Source of the DNA: Leuctra nigra
Taxonomy: Eukaryota; Arthropoda; Insecta; Plecoptera; Leuctridae
Reading direction: 5' to 3'
DNA: 64,000 nucleotides
Assembly (NCBI GenBank): GCA_934045905.1
Contig: OW203768.1
Span: 25,759,060-25,823,059, forward strand
The notes below the pieces were generated by a model. That model searched no databases. It saw nothing but the letters and a program-made list of their open reading frames with translations, and was not told where the DNA came from. A program made the position numbers and the translations under genes. Below are positions 32,700-44,419 of the stretch, piece by piece (position 1 is the first letter of the stretch; each line of letters begins with the position of its first letter).

Positions 32700-33515
32700 C
32701 AATTTATTACACCAATCACCAAATAAATATTTTTTTTATGATATGTCATCAAATTTTAAAATACGTGTGCTTTAAAACACGGCTAAGGATGCAAACACAT
32801 GGGGCGTATTCTTCCCGCTGGAATGGACGAAAACGAAGAAATTATGGAAAGAAGACCATAACGGAAGTTTAAGGAAGCTGCAACTATGTCATGTTTTAGC
32901 AATGAAGGCTTCAACATAATCAACCATCCGAGTTTTCAATTTGACAATGTCTGGACTTCAACTCTCGAATCCAAAATGACACAAGGTGGCAACATGTGCT
33001 CTGAAATAATACTCCCCGGCGCTAATAATTGATAATCTTTTTTGTAATTTATTTTAATCTTTAGAACGGATACCTAGAGTAGTCAACGTTTAAAGTTTTG
33101 TTTCCATCTTTTATAAGAAATGTTATTACCTGATAACAGTTCTTTAGTTCTGATTTAGTTCTTAGTGAAACTAAACAAAATGTTGCGCAAATAAAGAGCT
33201 CAAAAAACATCTCCGATGAAATAACTCGCGCTACTCATTTCCTTATTAGTTCATTTTGGGTTCATTGGAGCAGTCGCTCTACGCTAACCAAGTCGTACGG
33301 CGCACACACATATTTATTGCAATCTTTTGCCTCTATTTATGTAAAGGTTCAACCATTTTACTACATAGGAATCTATTATCGCATCAATACGAAGAAAAAT
33401 CATTATCAATTTATCACACAAACTTTTATAATCTGAATATTAGTAGTCATTTCATTTTACTTATAGTCAATAAGGAATAGAGGCCGCGGTAGAACACACA
33501 AAAAGCTGTGAAATA
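32700..33515. other. AT-rich stretch, no gene recognised
   Basis: Contains a degraded family-2 Helitron end at 33260-33295 (GGAGCAGTCGCTC and AACCAAGTCGTACGG, inverse orientation). Short frames only. Confidence 0.45.
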
Positions 33516-34405
33516 TTGTACAAAAACACAAACTTGTATAAATACTGCCAAGCATCTCCACGCCTAAAAGGACTGAGATCTAAAAGGAAGGGCCAAGCAA
33601 AATATTATTACAACAATTTCGCACTGAAAATTCGTGAAATCATTTCGCCGAGCTACTCCCGCCAAGCACAACATTAAAAACCTAGCGTTGTGCACAAAGG
33701 CATTAAATTACGAAGAAATTACAAATTACAAATTACAAGAAATACAAAATATAATCCATCAAAGTAGACTTTGAAAATGATAATAATTCTTACAAAATGT
33801 AATTAATTCAACATTCAAAATTAAATAAACAACATTAATTTAAAAACAAATATACAAATAAATAAATTAAAAATCACCCAAAAAAAATAAAAATAAAGCT
33901 TGGCGCATTGAATTTGCACCAATCATAATTCATTCATAATTCATAATTCATGAGCTTCTTCATTCTTCGGGCTCCTTCTTCACCAACTTAGTAATTTTCT
34001 TGAAATTATGCAATGCGCCAAGCTTTATTTTTTATTTTTTTTGTTGATTTTTAATTTATTTATTTGTATATTTGTTTTTAAATTAATGTTGTTTATTTAA
34101 TTTTGAATGTTATATTAATTACATTTTGTAAGAATTATTATCATTTTCAAAGTCTACTTTGATGGATTATATTTTGTATTTCTTGTAATTTGTAATTTGT
34201 AATTTCTTCGTAATTTAATGCCTTTGTGCACAACGCTAGGTTTTTAATGTTGTGCTTGGCGGGAGTAGCTCGGCGAAATGATTTCACGAATTTTCAGTGC
34301 GAAATTGTTGTAATAATATTTTGCTTGGCCCTTCCTTTTAGATCTCAGTCCTTTTAGGCGTGGAGATGCTTGGCAGTATTTATACAAGTTTGTGTTTTTG
34401 TACAA
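33516..34405. repeat. Near-perfect inverted repeat, 395-bp arms, 100-bp loop
   Basis: Arms 33516-33910 and 34011-34405 have equal length and differ at only a few bases by eye. The inner edge is AGCTTGGCGCATTG / CAATGCGCCAAGCT. The loop has ATTCATAATTCATAATTCAT. No ORF. A transcript across it would form a long hairpin RNA. Confidence 0.9.
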
Positions 34406-34429
34406 TTATTAATTCCAGACTTCAGGTTC

Positions 34430-35270
34430 ATAAAAATACTAATGTTTTAAAAGTGAAATAAATCCACAGATTGCCTGCTGCCTACTACTCGTATATGTGA
34501 GAAACCAGGTTTGTAGAGGAATAAACCGACTCGGGAAAACGTGTGTCCTTGTGCTTTGTTGATGGTCATTGCGAAAGATAATCGGATAGGAAATTGCCTC
34601 GCGCTAAGCATAAATGGTAGGCCAAATTCGGAAGGTGTAACTGCATCGTGGGTGCCTATTCTCGAGTTGAAAGCGCAAGCAAAAATGTTTGACTATGCGA
34701 AAGCAAGTAATTTTTTTCTTCAATGTAAAGTTAGCTGAATCCATTGCACGTTGATGGAAAGAGAGTCAACATTTGTAGGGCATAGAATTGCATAGTCTTT
34801 GACGGTAGCAATCTGATCGTCAGATATTGCCTCTCAGTAGTAAACAGCATCAAACTTCAATTGTTTCTTTATCGAGGTGATTGTTAAGAACTTCTCCATT
34901 TCCAACATTGAGAAGGAATTGCATAAAATTATCTTCTCCTTCCATCACTCGCATGTTTTGACGTTGAGGCGAAGCGAATTGAAGTGTTGAAAATGTAACT
35001 GCTTGTACATCAATTCGCCATAGACATGGGTGGTACGAAGTACGGTGGCTGCCTTATAATACAGGTAAAGTTTGCCTGAAATCACCTCAATGAAGAAAAT
35101 ACTTGCTTCCAAGGAAACGCGTATCGGTAGCGCGACGTCGGGCATAGATAGGTCATGGATTTGTACTCTTCTCATAGCGCATATCTTAGTGGCAGTGAGC
35201 ATATTTTTATTTCCTTTCTCTGTCAGATGATTCCATAGCCAAATATTTTTCATGTCGATTTTTGCAAGTT
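34430..35270 (-). pseudogene. Helitron/Helentron PIF1-like helicase, C-terminal remnant
   Basis: Read on the - strand, several frames give, in order, MRVMEGEDNFMQFLLNVGNG, AILCPTNVDSLSIN and ARQFPIRLSFAMTINKAQGH, then TFSRVGLFLYKPGFSH. These match the order of late helicase motifs in Helitron Rep/Hel proteins (ILxPTN, then FPhRLAFAMTINKSQGQT). Frameshifts separate the blocks and no Rep domain is visible, so the copy is dead. It is the only trace in the window of a helicase that could mobilise the many non-autonomous copies; the pairing is inference. Confidence 0.85.
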
Positions 35271-35560
35271 ACAAAGTTTCACTGCCTACTAAAATTAATT
35301 TTCACTGCACAGTTGAAATTGACGTTTAAAATTACGACATCAGTAAAAGCGATGTTTTTCACGAATAACTCGGTAAATACTGAACAGAATATCGCGAAAC
35401 AATTACTATAAATCAAGTCACGTAATTATGTACATTACTGGCGAGTTTCAACTTGATCGGTGGAAAATTCAAGATTTGTATAAAGAACCAAATTTTCAGT
35501 CACGTTGCTACGGGGACGACGTTCTTCTCTTTTAAGCATATTATAGTAAAGGATTTTGCA
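35271..35560 (+). repeat. Repeat shared with 41803-42122
   Basis: Includes TTTCACTGCCTACTAAAATT, CACGAATAACTCGGTAAATA and TCAACTTGATCGGTGGAAAA. It adjoins the helicase remnant, so it may be part of the same Helitron. Confidence 0.6.
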
Positions 35561-35657
35561 AATCAATGAGAATATATGTTGTTTTTCTGTATCAAATAAC
35601 ATCTTTGTGACCCCTCAATTTTTTTACTAGAAATGGTGTATACGCCCGAATACAGCG

Positions 35658-36539
35658 CAGTGGCGTCGGAACCGGGGGGGCAGCAGGGGCACGTGCCCCC
35701 CCTAGACGTCTGAAGGGGGGGGCAAGAGTATCAATCTGCCCCCCCTGGTAACGCACAATATCTTTAAAAATTACTCGATAAGGGTTGAATTTCAAAAAAA
35801 TTCGCTGCGCGGCATTTGTTATGTGAGAATCTACTGACGAAATTAAATTGATTTTGTTATTTTACACCAACATCATTTGAAACCAGCCTTTAAGAGTATT
35901 AAAATTTGAATAAATCGCTGCGCGGCATATTTATATGAACATTCCTGATATGAGTGAAAGATTAACTTTTGTTTTCTTACAATTAAAATGCACCAAAATC
36001 ATTTGAAACCTGCCTGTGGGCAGAAATTCAAAAAAATCCGCTGCGCGGCATTTTAATGTGAGAAATGTCTAAGATTTAATTTCATAATATCTGCATTTGA
36101 AATTGGACCTATTGTGAATGCGAATAAAGGCGGATATATCATCAAAAACTAATCACTTTTCAAGTGCATATAATTTTATGACACTTATCCATATTATATT
36201 TTTAAGGCACTCACTTTTTTGGCAGTCCTGACATGAAGAGGATAATGATCATCAATTTATTTGTTCAGCTAAAGATAGGTTTAAAAAATGTGAAATCACG
36301 TAGAAACGCACCAAATTCATTCCTGAAATTCAAAATTTTTCCGGTGCTATGCGCCCCGGACCCGCATAGTACTGGGGGGCCCTCCCCCCAGACCCCCCGT
36401 TGTTTCTCTGAGCAATCGTGTTTCCCACGCACATTGTCATTTACTGTATTACTTTTTCCCTTACAAATTTAGTCCCTACCCTACCTAGATCCTAAGCAAA
36501 ATGTGCCCCCCCAGAAAAAATAGACTTCCGACGCCACTG
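35658..36539. mobile_element. hAT-like element with 8-bp target duplication
   Basis: 882 bp. The ends are CAGTGGCGTCGGAA and TTCCGACGCCACTG. The duplication ATACAGCG is at 35650-35657 and 36540-36547. An inner unit with CGCTGCGCGGCAT occurs three times, about 115 bp apart. A block near 36290-36440 matches 2483-2640. No transposase. Confidence 0.9.
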
Positions 36540-36722
36540 ATACAGCGTATGCCCCAACAATTATTTATGGGTATGCGCACAGGACAAAAACAAGTTTTAT
36601 GTAAACGGCGAGAGGAAGGTGGATGATGTTCAGGTGAGTGATGTAGATAGACAGTTTATCAATAACAACTATACATTTAATGAACGATACATACAGAAAA
36701 TCCTCTCGGTTTGTCTCATATA

Positions 36723-36869
36723 GGGCCGGTCTTTCAATACTCTGCTAACTTTTAAGCGGTTGTTTAGGACTGTATTGTCATGGCAACAACCAATTGAATG
36801 ACAGAGCTTTGTACTAACTAACTGTTAACAGCTAATTGAGATTTTAGCAGAGTATTGAAAGACCGGCCC
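36723..36869. mobile_element. PIF/Harbinger-like MITE, sister of 2975-3121
   Basis: Inverse ends GGGCCGGTCTTTCAATAC / GTATTGAAAGACCGGCCC. The flanking triplets (ATA, TTA) are not identical, so the duplication has decayed or the boundary is off by a base. Confidence 0.7.
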
Positions 36870-37825
36870 TTAGCGTTATTTGAATATTTAGTGTATAAGT
36901 TGGAGCGAAAACTCACGTTGACTTAATAAAAGTCTGGTAAGTTGTCTTGTGTACATAAAAATAAATTAAAACCTAAAATAATAATAATAATACTATATCA
37001 ATAACATTATTTTAATTGACGTGTCTTATATCACTTTGTGATCAGTGTGATTACAAACAATAAACAAACTAGACCTCCTATAATGGCGCATCGTCAATGT
37101 AGTGTGTTGTTGAGGCGTCAGTAAAACTGCATGCAAGTCGTATAACGCTAAAAAAAATGCCAAACAAATCTTCTTTTTGTAACCAAATCAGAAATGATTT
37201 TTTAAAGAGTTGGAAATTGTCTCTCCTTCATTACTCGTTATCGTCGAAAATAATCGTGTAAAACGTGCCTACATTATTATAGTCTGTAGATACTGTGGCT
37301 AATTATATTCAAAAGTTAATAAAGTTGGAAGGTTCTGAAAGCGATAAATCATATAAATCATATTAAATCATATCATATAATCGTATAAAAACTAGGTACA
37401 CAATGTAATTCTATTTGATTTTATTAACTATATTTAGAGGCGGAACAAATGAAGGGACTTAATTGGTTTCATTAGGTTCGATTGTCCGCAAAGTGAAAAT
37501 TGTTGTATGAAAATCAATATTATAGATGTAAATTTGTGTTAAGACTGTATATTTATTAATTTATTATGTGAGCATATGTTGGAATTTATGTAACTACCGT
37601 ATAACAACAGGAGTTACACCAATACTTCATTGGAGAAGCAATAAAATAAATATTAATATTAATTACTACATTATAAGAAGTAAGGCAAGATATTATTGAA
37701 TATAATTATATAAGATCTGAGCTTTTTGCTTTATAATTTTAATATAATACATCAATAATTAAAAGTTTAAACAATGTATATTTTGAAATATGATTTTTAC
37801 TGATTCCCTCAGTTAGCTCCCACTC
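36870..37825. other. AT-rich stretch without gene or recognised repeat
   Basis: Short frames only and simple ATCATAT runs at 37345-37385. No terminal repeats seen. Confidence 0.5.
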
Positions 37826-38162
37826 GAGGAAAATCTTTTCACATTGCAGTTGGTATTTATTAATGTACTAGAGAACCCCGCCATGTAATACATGACCCAA
37901 TAAGCTCTCTTTCTGGGCAAGGCAATGCATAACTGAAGATGGACCGTGCACCATTAAAATAAAACTACTCTGCAATGCTGGCAAAGAATTGCCTCTCCTG
38001 ACAATTTTTTTCAACTCACGGAATGACCTATCATAAATGCAAATCAAGGCTCTTTTAAGCTATATCTGTGGAAGGCGCACTAACCCCACACTATAACCCC
38101 AATGCACACGCACACCTGTAGTGTACAACGTAAATTAGAAACAAAGAAAACATGAGTGTAAC
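37826..38162 (-). mobile_element. Fragment of the tRNA/TIR element followed by a Helitron family 3 end
   Basis: 37826-37862 matches the inverse of 8299-8340 (CCCACTCGAGGAAAATC and the TIR). At 37868 the inverse of a Helitron end begins: CTAGAGAACCCCG with stem ACATGRC/GTYATGT-like arms. The Penelope element starts at 38163. Confidence 0.5.
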
Positions 38163-38400
38163 TTCTATTTTTATTAATCAATAGACTTGCAAAACTATAT
38201 ATTTATTTAATGAAATTGTATTACTTCACAATATTTCTCCCGGTATTTACCGAGCTTCTTCAGGTGTCATTTGGAAAACAAATTTAAAAAACAAGTACAA
38301 TAAAACTACTCTAGGTATCTTAATCCAAAGATTTCAAAAATAGCCAAAGATATGCAATATAAAATTTTAAACAAGGCAAAGATTAAGTTGTTTGAAGAAC

Positions 38401-38775
38401 CTAAGCTAAATAATTCCATCTCTTCATAACTTCATTCTTCAGAGTTCCTATCCACACCTCGTCGAATTCGTAGCTTGGCTGGCTAATAATTTCAAACCCT
38501 TCTTTTTTCATACATGCCATTGTTCCTGCTTCTTTGAATTTTCTTTTGGCCCAATTTTCTTCCTTCCAAAACTTATTTACCGAGTCCCAATCGATCGTGT
38601 GGACGTTTTCGAACGCATGTTCAGCAAGTAACGAAGCCTGTACTGTCTCATTGGGATTTTTCCATTTGTTGGTCAGATTCCTGCGGTGTTCCTTACATCT
38701 TGTCCCTACTGGTCTTTTCGTTTCGCCAATATAAAGATTCTCACAAGAGCATGGAATCGCATACACCCTTGTCAT
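38401..38775 (-). pseudogene. GIY-YIG endonuclease segment in the left pseudo-LTR, uninterrupted
   Basis: An open frame of 124 codons includes VYAIPCSC, NLYIGETKRPVGTRCKEH and DEVWIGTLKNEV. This is the Penelope endonuclease fold with the Y..YIG core and Arg nearby. It is the same protein segment as 39772-40164 but without the stop. It lacks its RT partner on this strand, so it is not a complete gene. Confidence 0.85.
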
Positions 38776-38895
38776 TCTGTATTTCGTTGTTTGGTTTAGT
38801 ACCTGTCAACATTTTTTTGAAAGTGCAACTGGATTTGAATGTTGTTCTGATTTTGAAAACGTTTAATCTCAGAGAGGATTAGTTCAATTCAATTG

Positions 38896-40167
38896 ATGCC
38901 AGAGGATCGTCTAATCAGTTTCGACGTATGCAACATGTATCCAAATATTCCTGTCCAAGTAACTCTTATCATAATACGGAGATGGTTGAAAAATGATTTG
39001 GTGGATTTAGAATGTAAATGGTCTATTGACACAATAATGGAGCTGTTAACTGTATGCCTAGAGTCAAACTACTTCCAATTTCGTGATCAGTTTTTTAAAC
39101 AAACTAAAGGATTGGCGATGGGAAGTTGTTTGTCGAGTCTTCTAAGTGACATCTTCATGGGAAACTTAGAAGAAAGAATTCTCTCAAAAAATGCTTTGAA
39201 ACCAAAATTGTGGATTCGGTACGTTGACGACGTTTTTGTAATTTGGAACAAATCAAAAAAGGAAGAAAATCAATTTCTAGATTTCATTAATAGCATACAT
39301 CCATCGATCAAATTTACTAGAGAGAATGAAGTTGATGGTAAACTTCCATTTCTAGACTTTCTAGTCCAACGTGTAGATGTTAAATTACAAACAGAAGTCT
39401 ACAGGAAGCCAACACACACGAACCAATACATAAATTTCTCATCGAATCACCATCCGATAATCAAAAAGGGTACTTTGAAATGTTTAGTTAAGAGAGCGCA
39501 TTCCCACTGCTCAACTACCAAATCACTTGAAACAGAATTATCATATTTAAAAGAAGCCTTTTTACTTAACGGATATTCAAATAAATGGATTAACAGAATT
39601 ATTAAGAATCATCAAAATTTATGAATAAAAGAAGAACCCATCAACACCATTTCAATTGAATATTTACCTAATATCTCGGACGAGATCAGAAGAATATTAA
39701 ACGTTTTCAAAATCAGAACAACATTCAAATCCAGTTGCACTTTCAAAAAAATGTTGACAGGTACTAAACCAAACAACGAAATACAGAATGACAAGGGCTG
39801 GGTGTATGCGATTCCATGCTCTTGTGAGAATCTATATATTGGCGAAACGAAAAGACCAGTAGGGACAAGGTGAAAGGAACACCGCAGGAATCTGACCAAC
39901 AAATGGAAAAATCCCAATGAGACAGTACAGGCTTCGTTACTTGCTGAACATGCGTTCGAAAACGTCCACACGATCGATTGGGACTCGGTAAATAAGTTTT
40001 GGAAGGAAGAAAATTGGGCCAAAAGAAAATTCAAAGAAGCAGGAACAATGGCATGTATGAAAAAAGAAGGGTTTGAAATTATTAGCCAGCCAAGCTACGA
40101 ATTCGACGAGGTGTGGATAGGAACTCTGAAGAATGAAGTTATGAAGAGATGGAATTATTTAGCTTAG
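38896..40167 (+). pseudogene. Penelope RT-endonuclease ORF, 5'-truncated, two in-frame stops
   Basis: RT blocks in order: ISFDVCNMYPNIP (A), GLAMGSCLSSLLSDIFMG (B), IRYVDDVFVIW (catalytic YVDD), KLPFLDFLV and VYRKPTHTNQYINF. The frame continues past TGA at 39622-39624 into a GIY-YIG domain (VYAIPCSC-ENLYIGETKRPVG). A second TGA at 39871-39873 replaces a Cys codon. The stop TAG is at 40165-40167. The left-arm copy keeps Cys at that site. The N-terminal RT region is missing. Reverse transcription and DNA nicking are the family's roles; this copy is inactive. Confidence 0.9.
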
Positions 40168-40450
40168 GTTCTTCAAACAACTTAATCTTTGCCTTGTTTA
40201 AAATTTTATATTGCATATCTTTGGCTATTTTTGAAATCTTTGGATTAAGATACCTAGAGTAGTTTTATTGTACTTGTTTTTTAAATTTGTTTTCCAAATG
40301 ACACCTGAAGAAGCTCGGTAAATACCGGGAGAAATATTGTGAAGTAATACAATTTCATTAAATAAATATATAGTTTTGCAAGTCTATTGATTAATAAAAA
40401 TAGAATAAATATCAAAACTAATAAACTGAGATAATTTGAATGAGTGTAAC

Positions 40451-41802
40451 TATTTTGAAAATATTTAAATATATCGTGAATAATTCAATATTATTAAAAC
40501 ATTTAAAAAAAATATATGAACAGATACGACTCAATGAAGAATAAAAACAAAAACTTCAGTTGCATGGTTTATAGAATTCAAATGATTTTATAATATTTGA
40601 AACACAACAGAATAAAATGTATCAATATAAAATGTATCAATGATACATGATGATCGAATTCAGGTTCCAACATTTTATTTAATCGAATCCTGTTTACAAT
40701 TTAATTATCGTGTCAGGAGATGTAACATCATTGTCTAGGGTATTCTTCTCCGCAACCGACTGGCCAAGTCCATCACGGGGGGGGGGGGGGGGGGGGTCAA
40801 AATAAGAATAAATATTTGAAACTGAATTAAAACAAATAGGCGTGATTGATAATAAAATGGAATATGATTTGATTTGCAATTATGATGAACGAAAAGTGGT
40901 ATCGAGATTTAATCGAAGTTCGTCACATTTTATGTAATAGCTTACAAAATTACGAAATTTACTATATAAAATTGTATGCATGTTTCCACTTCATAACTTA
41001 TCCTGATTATTTAATCGTTCGCATATTCTCTGCACACATGAAAACATCAACGAACGATACAATATTATGTAGGTGTACCAACTTTTTGATAAAATGCAAA
41101 GTTGTGAAGTCAGCAGAAAATGTATGTTCTTGCTTGATTGATCTTTGTTTATAGTCATTTCAAATGAGAGAGGTATATTGGAGATTAGGTCCAATATCAA
41201 AAGGTTAAAATATACACTCTGGACAGAAATGTTCCGTTGTGCCCTCCCCCCCATAACCCACCCCAAAAATGTCAGCATTTATTCACATGAAATGTTGGTT
41301 TACATTTGGAACATTTCGAAGAAAGTGACTTTTTCAATGACAATTTGGTTTCTATTTAATATCTCTCCAAATACTTATCGGATTCAAACGAAACTTTTTG
41401 CTTGCCAGTTCGCTTGAAATTATGTACAGGAAAAGTCAAGTTTCGTTGAAAATCGTGCTAAATTCTCGATGTCTATAGGCATCCTGCGTGAGAAAAGGTT
41501 GCCATAGTAACCTATACAAAAGTATAGGGGAAAACAAATCTGACAGCGGCAATCCAAATCTCATATTTTGAGTGATTACTTGTGAAAGAAAGATATTTAA
41601 GTAAGTACAAGCTAATAATAATACGCAATATTTATCTTTACACATGTTCAAGTTAAATATTCATCTGATAAATATGATTTATTGCTATTATTTAGAGCTT
41701 TGACACATTTCCCCTACCATAGCAGCCTCCATTTTTCTACCACTGTGACGTCACGAGCAGGATTCCTATAGACGCTTATCGTAACGCAACTTCCGAGCTC
41801 CA
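40451..41802. other. AT-rich intergenic stretch, with a poly-G tract
   Basis: A G20 run is at 40777-40796. Short frames only, up to 95 codons, none with recognised motifs. No repeat boundary identified. Confidence 0.5.
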
Positions 41803-42122
41803 GATTCCATGGCCAAATATTGTTCATGTCGATTTGTGAAAATTAGTTTCACTGCCTACTAAAATTAATTTTCACTGCACAATTGAAATTGACGTTTAAA
41901 ATTAAGAGATCAGAAAAAGCGATGTTTTTCACGAATAACTCGGTAAATACTGAACAGAATGTCGCGAAAGTGTTACTATAAATCAAGTCACGTAATTATG
42001 TACATTAGTGGTGAGTTTCAACTTGATCGGTGGAAAATTCAAGATTTGTATAAAGAACCAAATTTTCAGCCAACGGGGACGACGCTCTTCTCTTTTAAGC
42101 GTATTATAGTAAAGGATATTTT
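41803..42122 (+). repeat. Second copy of the 35271-35560 repeat
   Basis: Matches in the same orientation from about CATGTCGATTT through TTAAGCGTATTATAGTAAAG, with small gaps. Likely Helitron-derived. Confidence 0.6.
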
Positions 42123-42954
42123 GTCTTATGTTCACTTTATATTATGCCTCAATAAAATACGATAACCTGTATCTACATTGTCGTTAAAGTACTCTTTAAT
42201 AATCTCACCTATGACCTATGGGGCGAAAGAAAAGTCTCCAAGTTTGTTGGTTTGACAGAAAGATGATTCTATTATCTAACTAATCTGTCCACAGCTCAGG
42301 ATGATAAACGTCAGTGAGTTTAGTATATCAGTTGAATCAACTCATTGTGAACTACCGACAAGGTGCAATAGGAAGCACTAACATAATTTCAACTTTATTT
42401 ACAGCCCCAATACAAGAACAAAATAATGTCCAGATGAATAGACGCAAGTACGCATAGCTAACTGGATTCCGTCCACAAGATCTTAGCACACGGTCTTGTT
42501 GTGTTGAGGACTGGCCTGCAATTGCAGCTCTCATCGTTGACCAACTAGCCGGAGAACTCAAAATCATCAAGGTTCATTTCGTAGCCTGGTTCACTCCCAA
42601 CAAGCTCTTACTGAATCAGACCAAGACTGAGATTATCACATTTGAACCTCGTGGCAAGCATTCGGATTCGACATCGTCAATCAGCTCCAGTTCCAGTGTG
42701 ATGCAATTGATAGGAATCTGCCCTGGGTTTCACCATTGACTTCCGCTCTCTATGGGATTTGTGACTGTTATAGCTGCAGCACCCCGATGTGGAAGGCCAC
42801 ATTGCCAGACAAGATCCTGGCAATATGAATACATTTTATTAGTCCTGTCTCAATATTTATAACAGACATTCGTATTAAGTATATTGTTGTTCTGTGTCAG
42901 TTTTCTCTGCAATCTGGTGAAATGCAAGACGATCTCAGCCGGACACGTGAAGAA

Positions 42955-43180
42955 TTTGACCTTAGAATGTAGGTTTCTGTGGAAAACTTCCATGGAGTCA
43001 GGATGATACGAAGGGATGTGCGTTGTGAAAAATATCCGACCGAACCGGGGCTCGAACCCGGGACCTCTCACTTGCCGGGCGAGAGCTCTACCAACTGAGC
43101 TACCCGATCGGACGGACGGACATTTGACACAACGCACTGATGAGGGTTAGAGATCTCCGAGGAGAATGGAATGAAGGTAA
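42955..43180 (-). mobile_element. tRNA-Ala-like SINE, copy 2
   Basis: The head at 43036-43111 (- strand) folds as a complete cloverleaf. The acceptor is CCGATCG/CGGTCGG, the D-arm GCTC/GAGC, the anticodon loop CCGGCAA (GGC, Ala), and the T-arm CCGGG-TTCGAGC-CCCGG. Base 33 is C instead of the near-universal T. The same tail and flanks as copies 1 and 3 show it is a SINE, not a gene. Confidence 0.75.
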
Positions 43181-43299
43181 TGATTGGACATTACAAGCTA
43201 TCAGACCATCGGTAACGATACTGTCACCATGTCTCTTTGCACTTGCGTGCGCAACCCTCTTTTACTCGACTTAACGAGTTGCTTTTCAGCTCGAATGAT

Positions 43300-43505
43300 G
43301 AGAATGTAGGTTTCTGTGGAAAACTTCCATGGAGTCAGGATGATACGATGATACGAGTCAGGATGGTAGAGCTCTCGCCCGGCAAGTGAGAGGTCCCGGG
43401 TTCGAGCCCCGGTTCGGTCGGATATTTTTCACAACGCACATCCCTTCGTATCATCCTGACTCCATGGAAGTTTTCCACAGAAACCTACATTCTCATCATT
43501 CGATT
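43300..43505 (+). mobile_element. tRNA-Ala-like SINE, copy 3, within a palindrome
   Basis: The + strand head lacks its 5' acceptor and part of the D-arm (43365-43421), followed by the tail ending CTACATTCTCATCATTCG. A second tail in inverse orientation precedes it (43300-43345), giving a hairpin with 50-bp arms. Confidence 0.7.
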
Positions 43506-44156
43506 TGACCTTAGTTAGTCTATACTTAAGTACGGGTTGGTATCCTTTGTCACTAGACATCGACGACAGTCTTGCAAATCCCCTAGAGCGGATGTCAATG
43601 GTTTCACATGATGATAACCTTCTTAGAAACTCTCTACTGCATAATTTATCATTAGAACTTTGACGCCGAATCGCAATCTGTTCTCCCTGCGATCTGCCTA
43701 CTTTGCATATGTCCTCTCGTTACTCCAATATTATTATCTTTTGGGGTGCAAGACTGAACAGCAAAGAGCTTTTAGAGCTCTAATAAAAGTGATCCGAGTC
43801 TCTCTCTCGGATACAATATAATCATGGTAGAGAAAAGTTTCGCGATATATCAGTACTACTTACCTCTTCTTGTGTCTACATTGTATCAGTATCAGTTCAC
43901 AAGATACGACATGCATCTGTTTGATAATAATAGTCATAATGCATGAAACTAGACATGCCTCCAACTTAAAGCACGAATATTTCCGACTGGAGACCTCGCA
44001 GTCATGCAGTCGAGTAGCAGGCTTTAAAATAAGTTGCCTCAAGCTATCAACGAAGTCTATAGACAAGAGAGAATTCAAGAACACTTTACTACTACTTATG
44101 AAATCATTCTAGTGTATTCAAGAATTTCTCGATTTTTTAATGTTTTCAGCTACATC

Positions 44157-44162
44157 TTTAAT
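44157..44162 (-). terminator. Polyadenylation signal ATTAAA of the secreted-protein gene
   Basis: ATTAAA on the - strand, 90 bp after the TAA at 44252. Confidence 0.45.
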
Positions 44163-44251
44163 ACATTTTCTGAATTTGTTTCCAATTATTCCTGATTTGT
44201 AACACATTTCTACAAACAAAAACAAGTAAACAAGTAACAAGTATAAGTGAT

Positions 44252-44419
44252 TTACGAAGTTTTGAGTTCAGCTTGTCCTTCTATACATAATATCAATGAG
44301 TCGGGATTTTTGTTGTTAACTGTAAATTTGAAATTAACTGCTCCTCTTAGTATGTTGATGTCGGTTCCATCAACTTCAGTAGCCATGTCAATTGTAGTGT
44401 CCACGGGATACTCGGAGCC
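44252..44419 (-). CDS. Exon 4: C-terminal part and stop
   Basis: 55 codons plus TAA. The acceptor TTGTTCCAG precedes 44419. It starts GSEYPVDTTIDM and ends EGQAELKTS. Codon use and an unbroken frame look native. Confidence 0.75.
   Translation of the reverse strand, partial: GSEYPVDTTIDMATEVDGTDINILRGAVNFKFTVNNKNPDSLILCIEGQAELKTS

Larger units (their letters stand above)
38163..40439 (+). mobile_element. Penelope-like retroelement with inverted pseudo-LTRs
   Basis: The target duplication ATGAGTGTAAC (11 bp) is at 38152-38162 and 40440-40450. The left pseudo-LTR 38164-38867 is the inverse of the right one 39696-40405. Between them lies the RT core, and each pseudo-LTR carries a GIY-YIG endonuclease coding segment. 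Inverted pseudo-LTRs and loss of the 5' part are well known in Penelope elements. The copy is 5'-truncated and its ORF has two stops. Confidence 0.92.
42430..44113 (+). pseudogene. Jockey/CR1-type LINE, 3' half, broken by a SINE pair
   Basis: 42540-42660 reads VAWFTPNKLLLNQTKTEI, the RT block after YxDD (W-x-x-x-N-x-L-x-L-N-x-x-K-T). 43640-44110 reads a typical C-terminal RT tail, including HETRHASNLKHEYFRLETS and KISCLKLSTKSI...KREFKNTL. The inverted tRNA-Ala-like SINE pair (42955-43505) is inserted between. Several frameshifts. It ends just downstream of the - strand gene's poly-A site. Confidence 0.75.
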
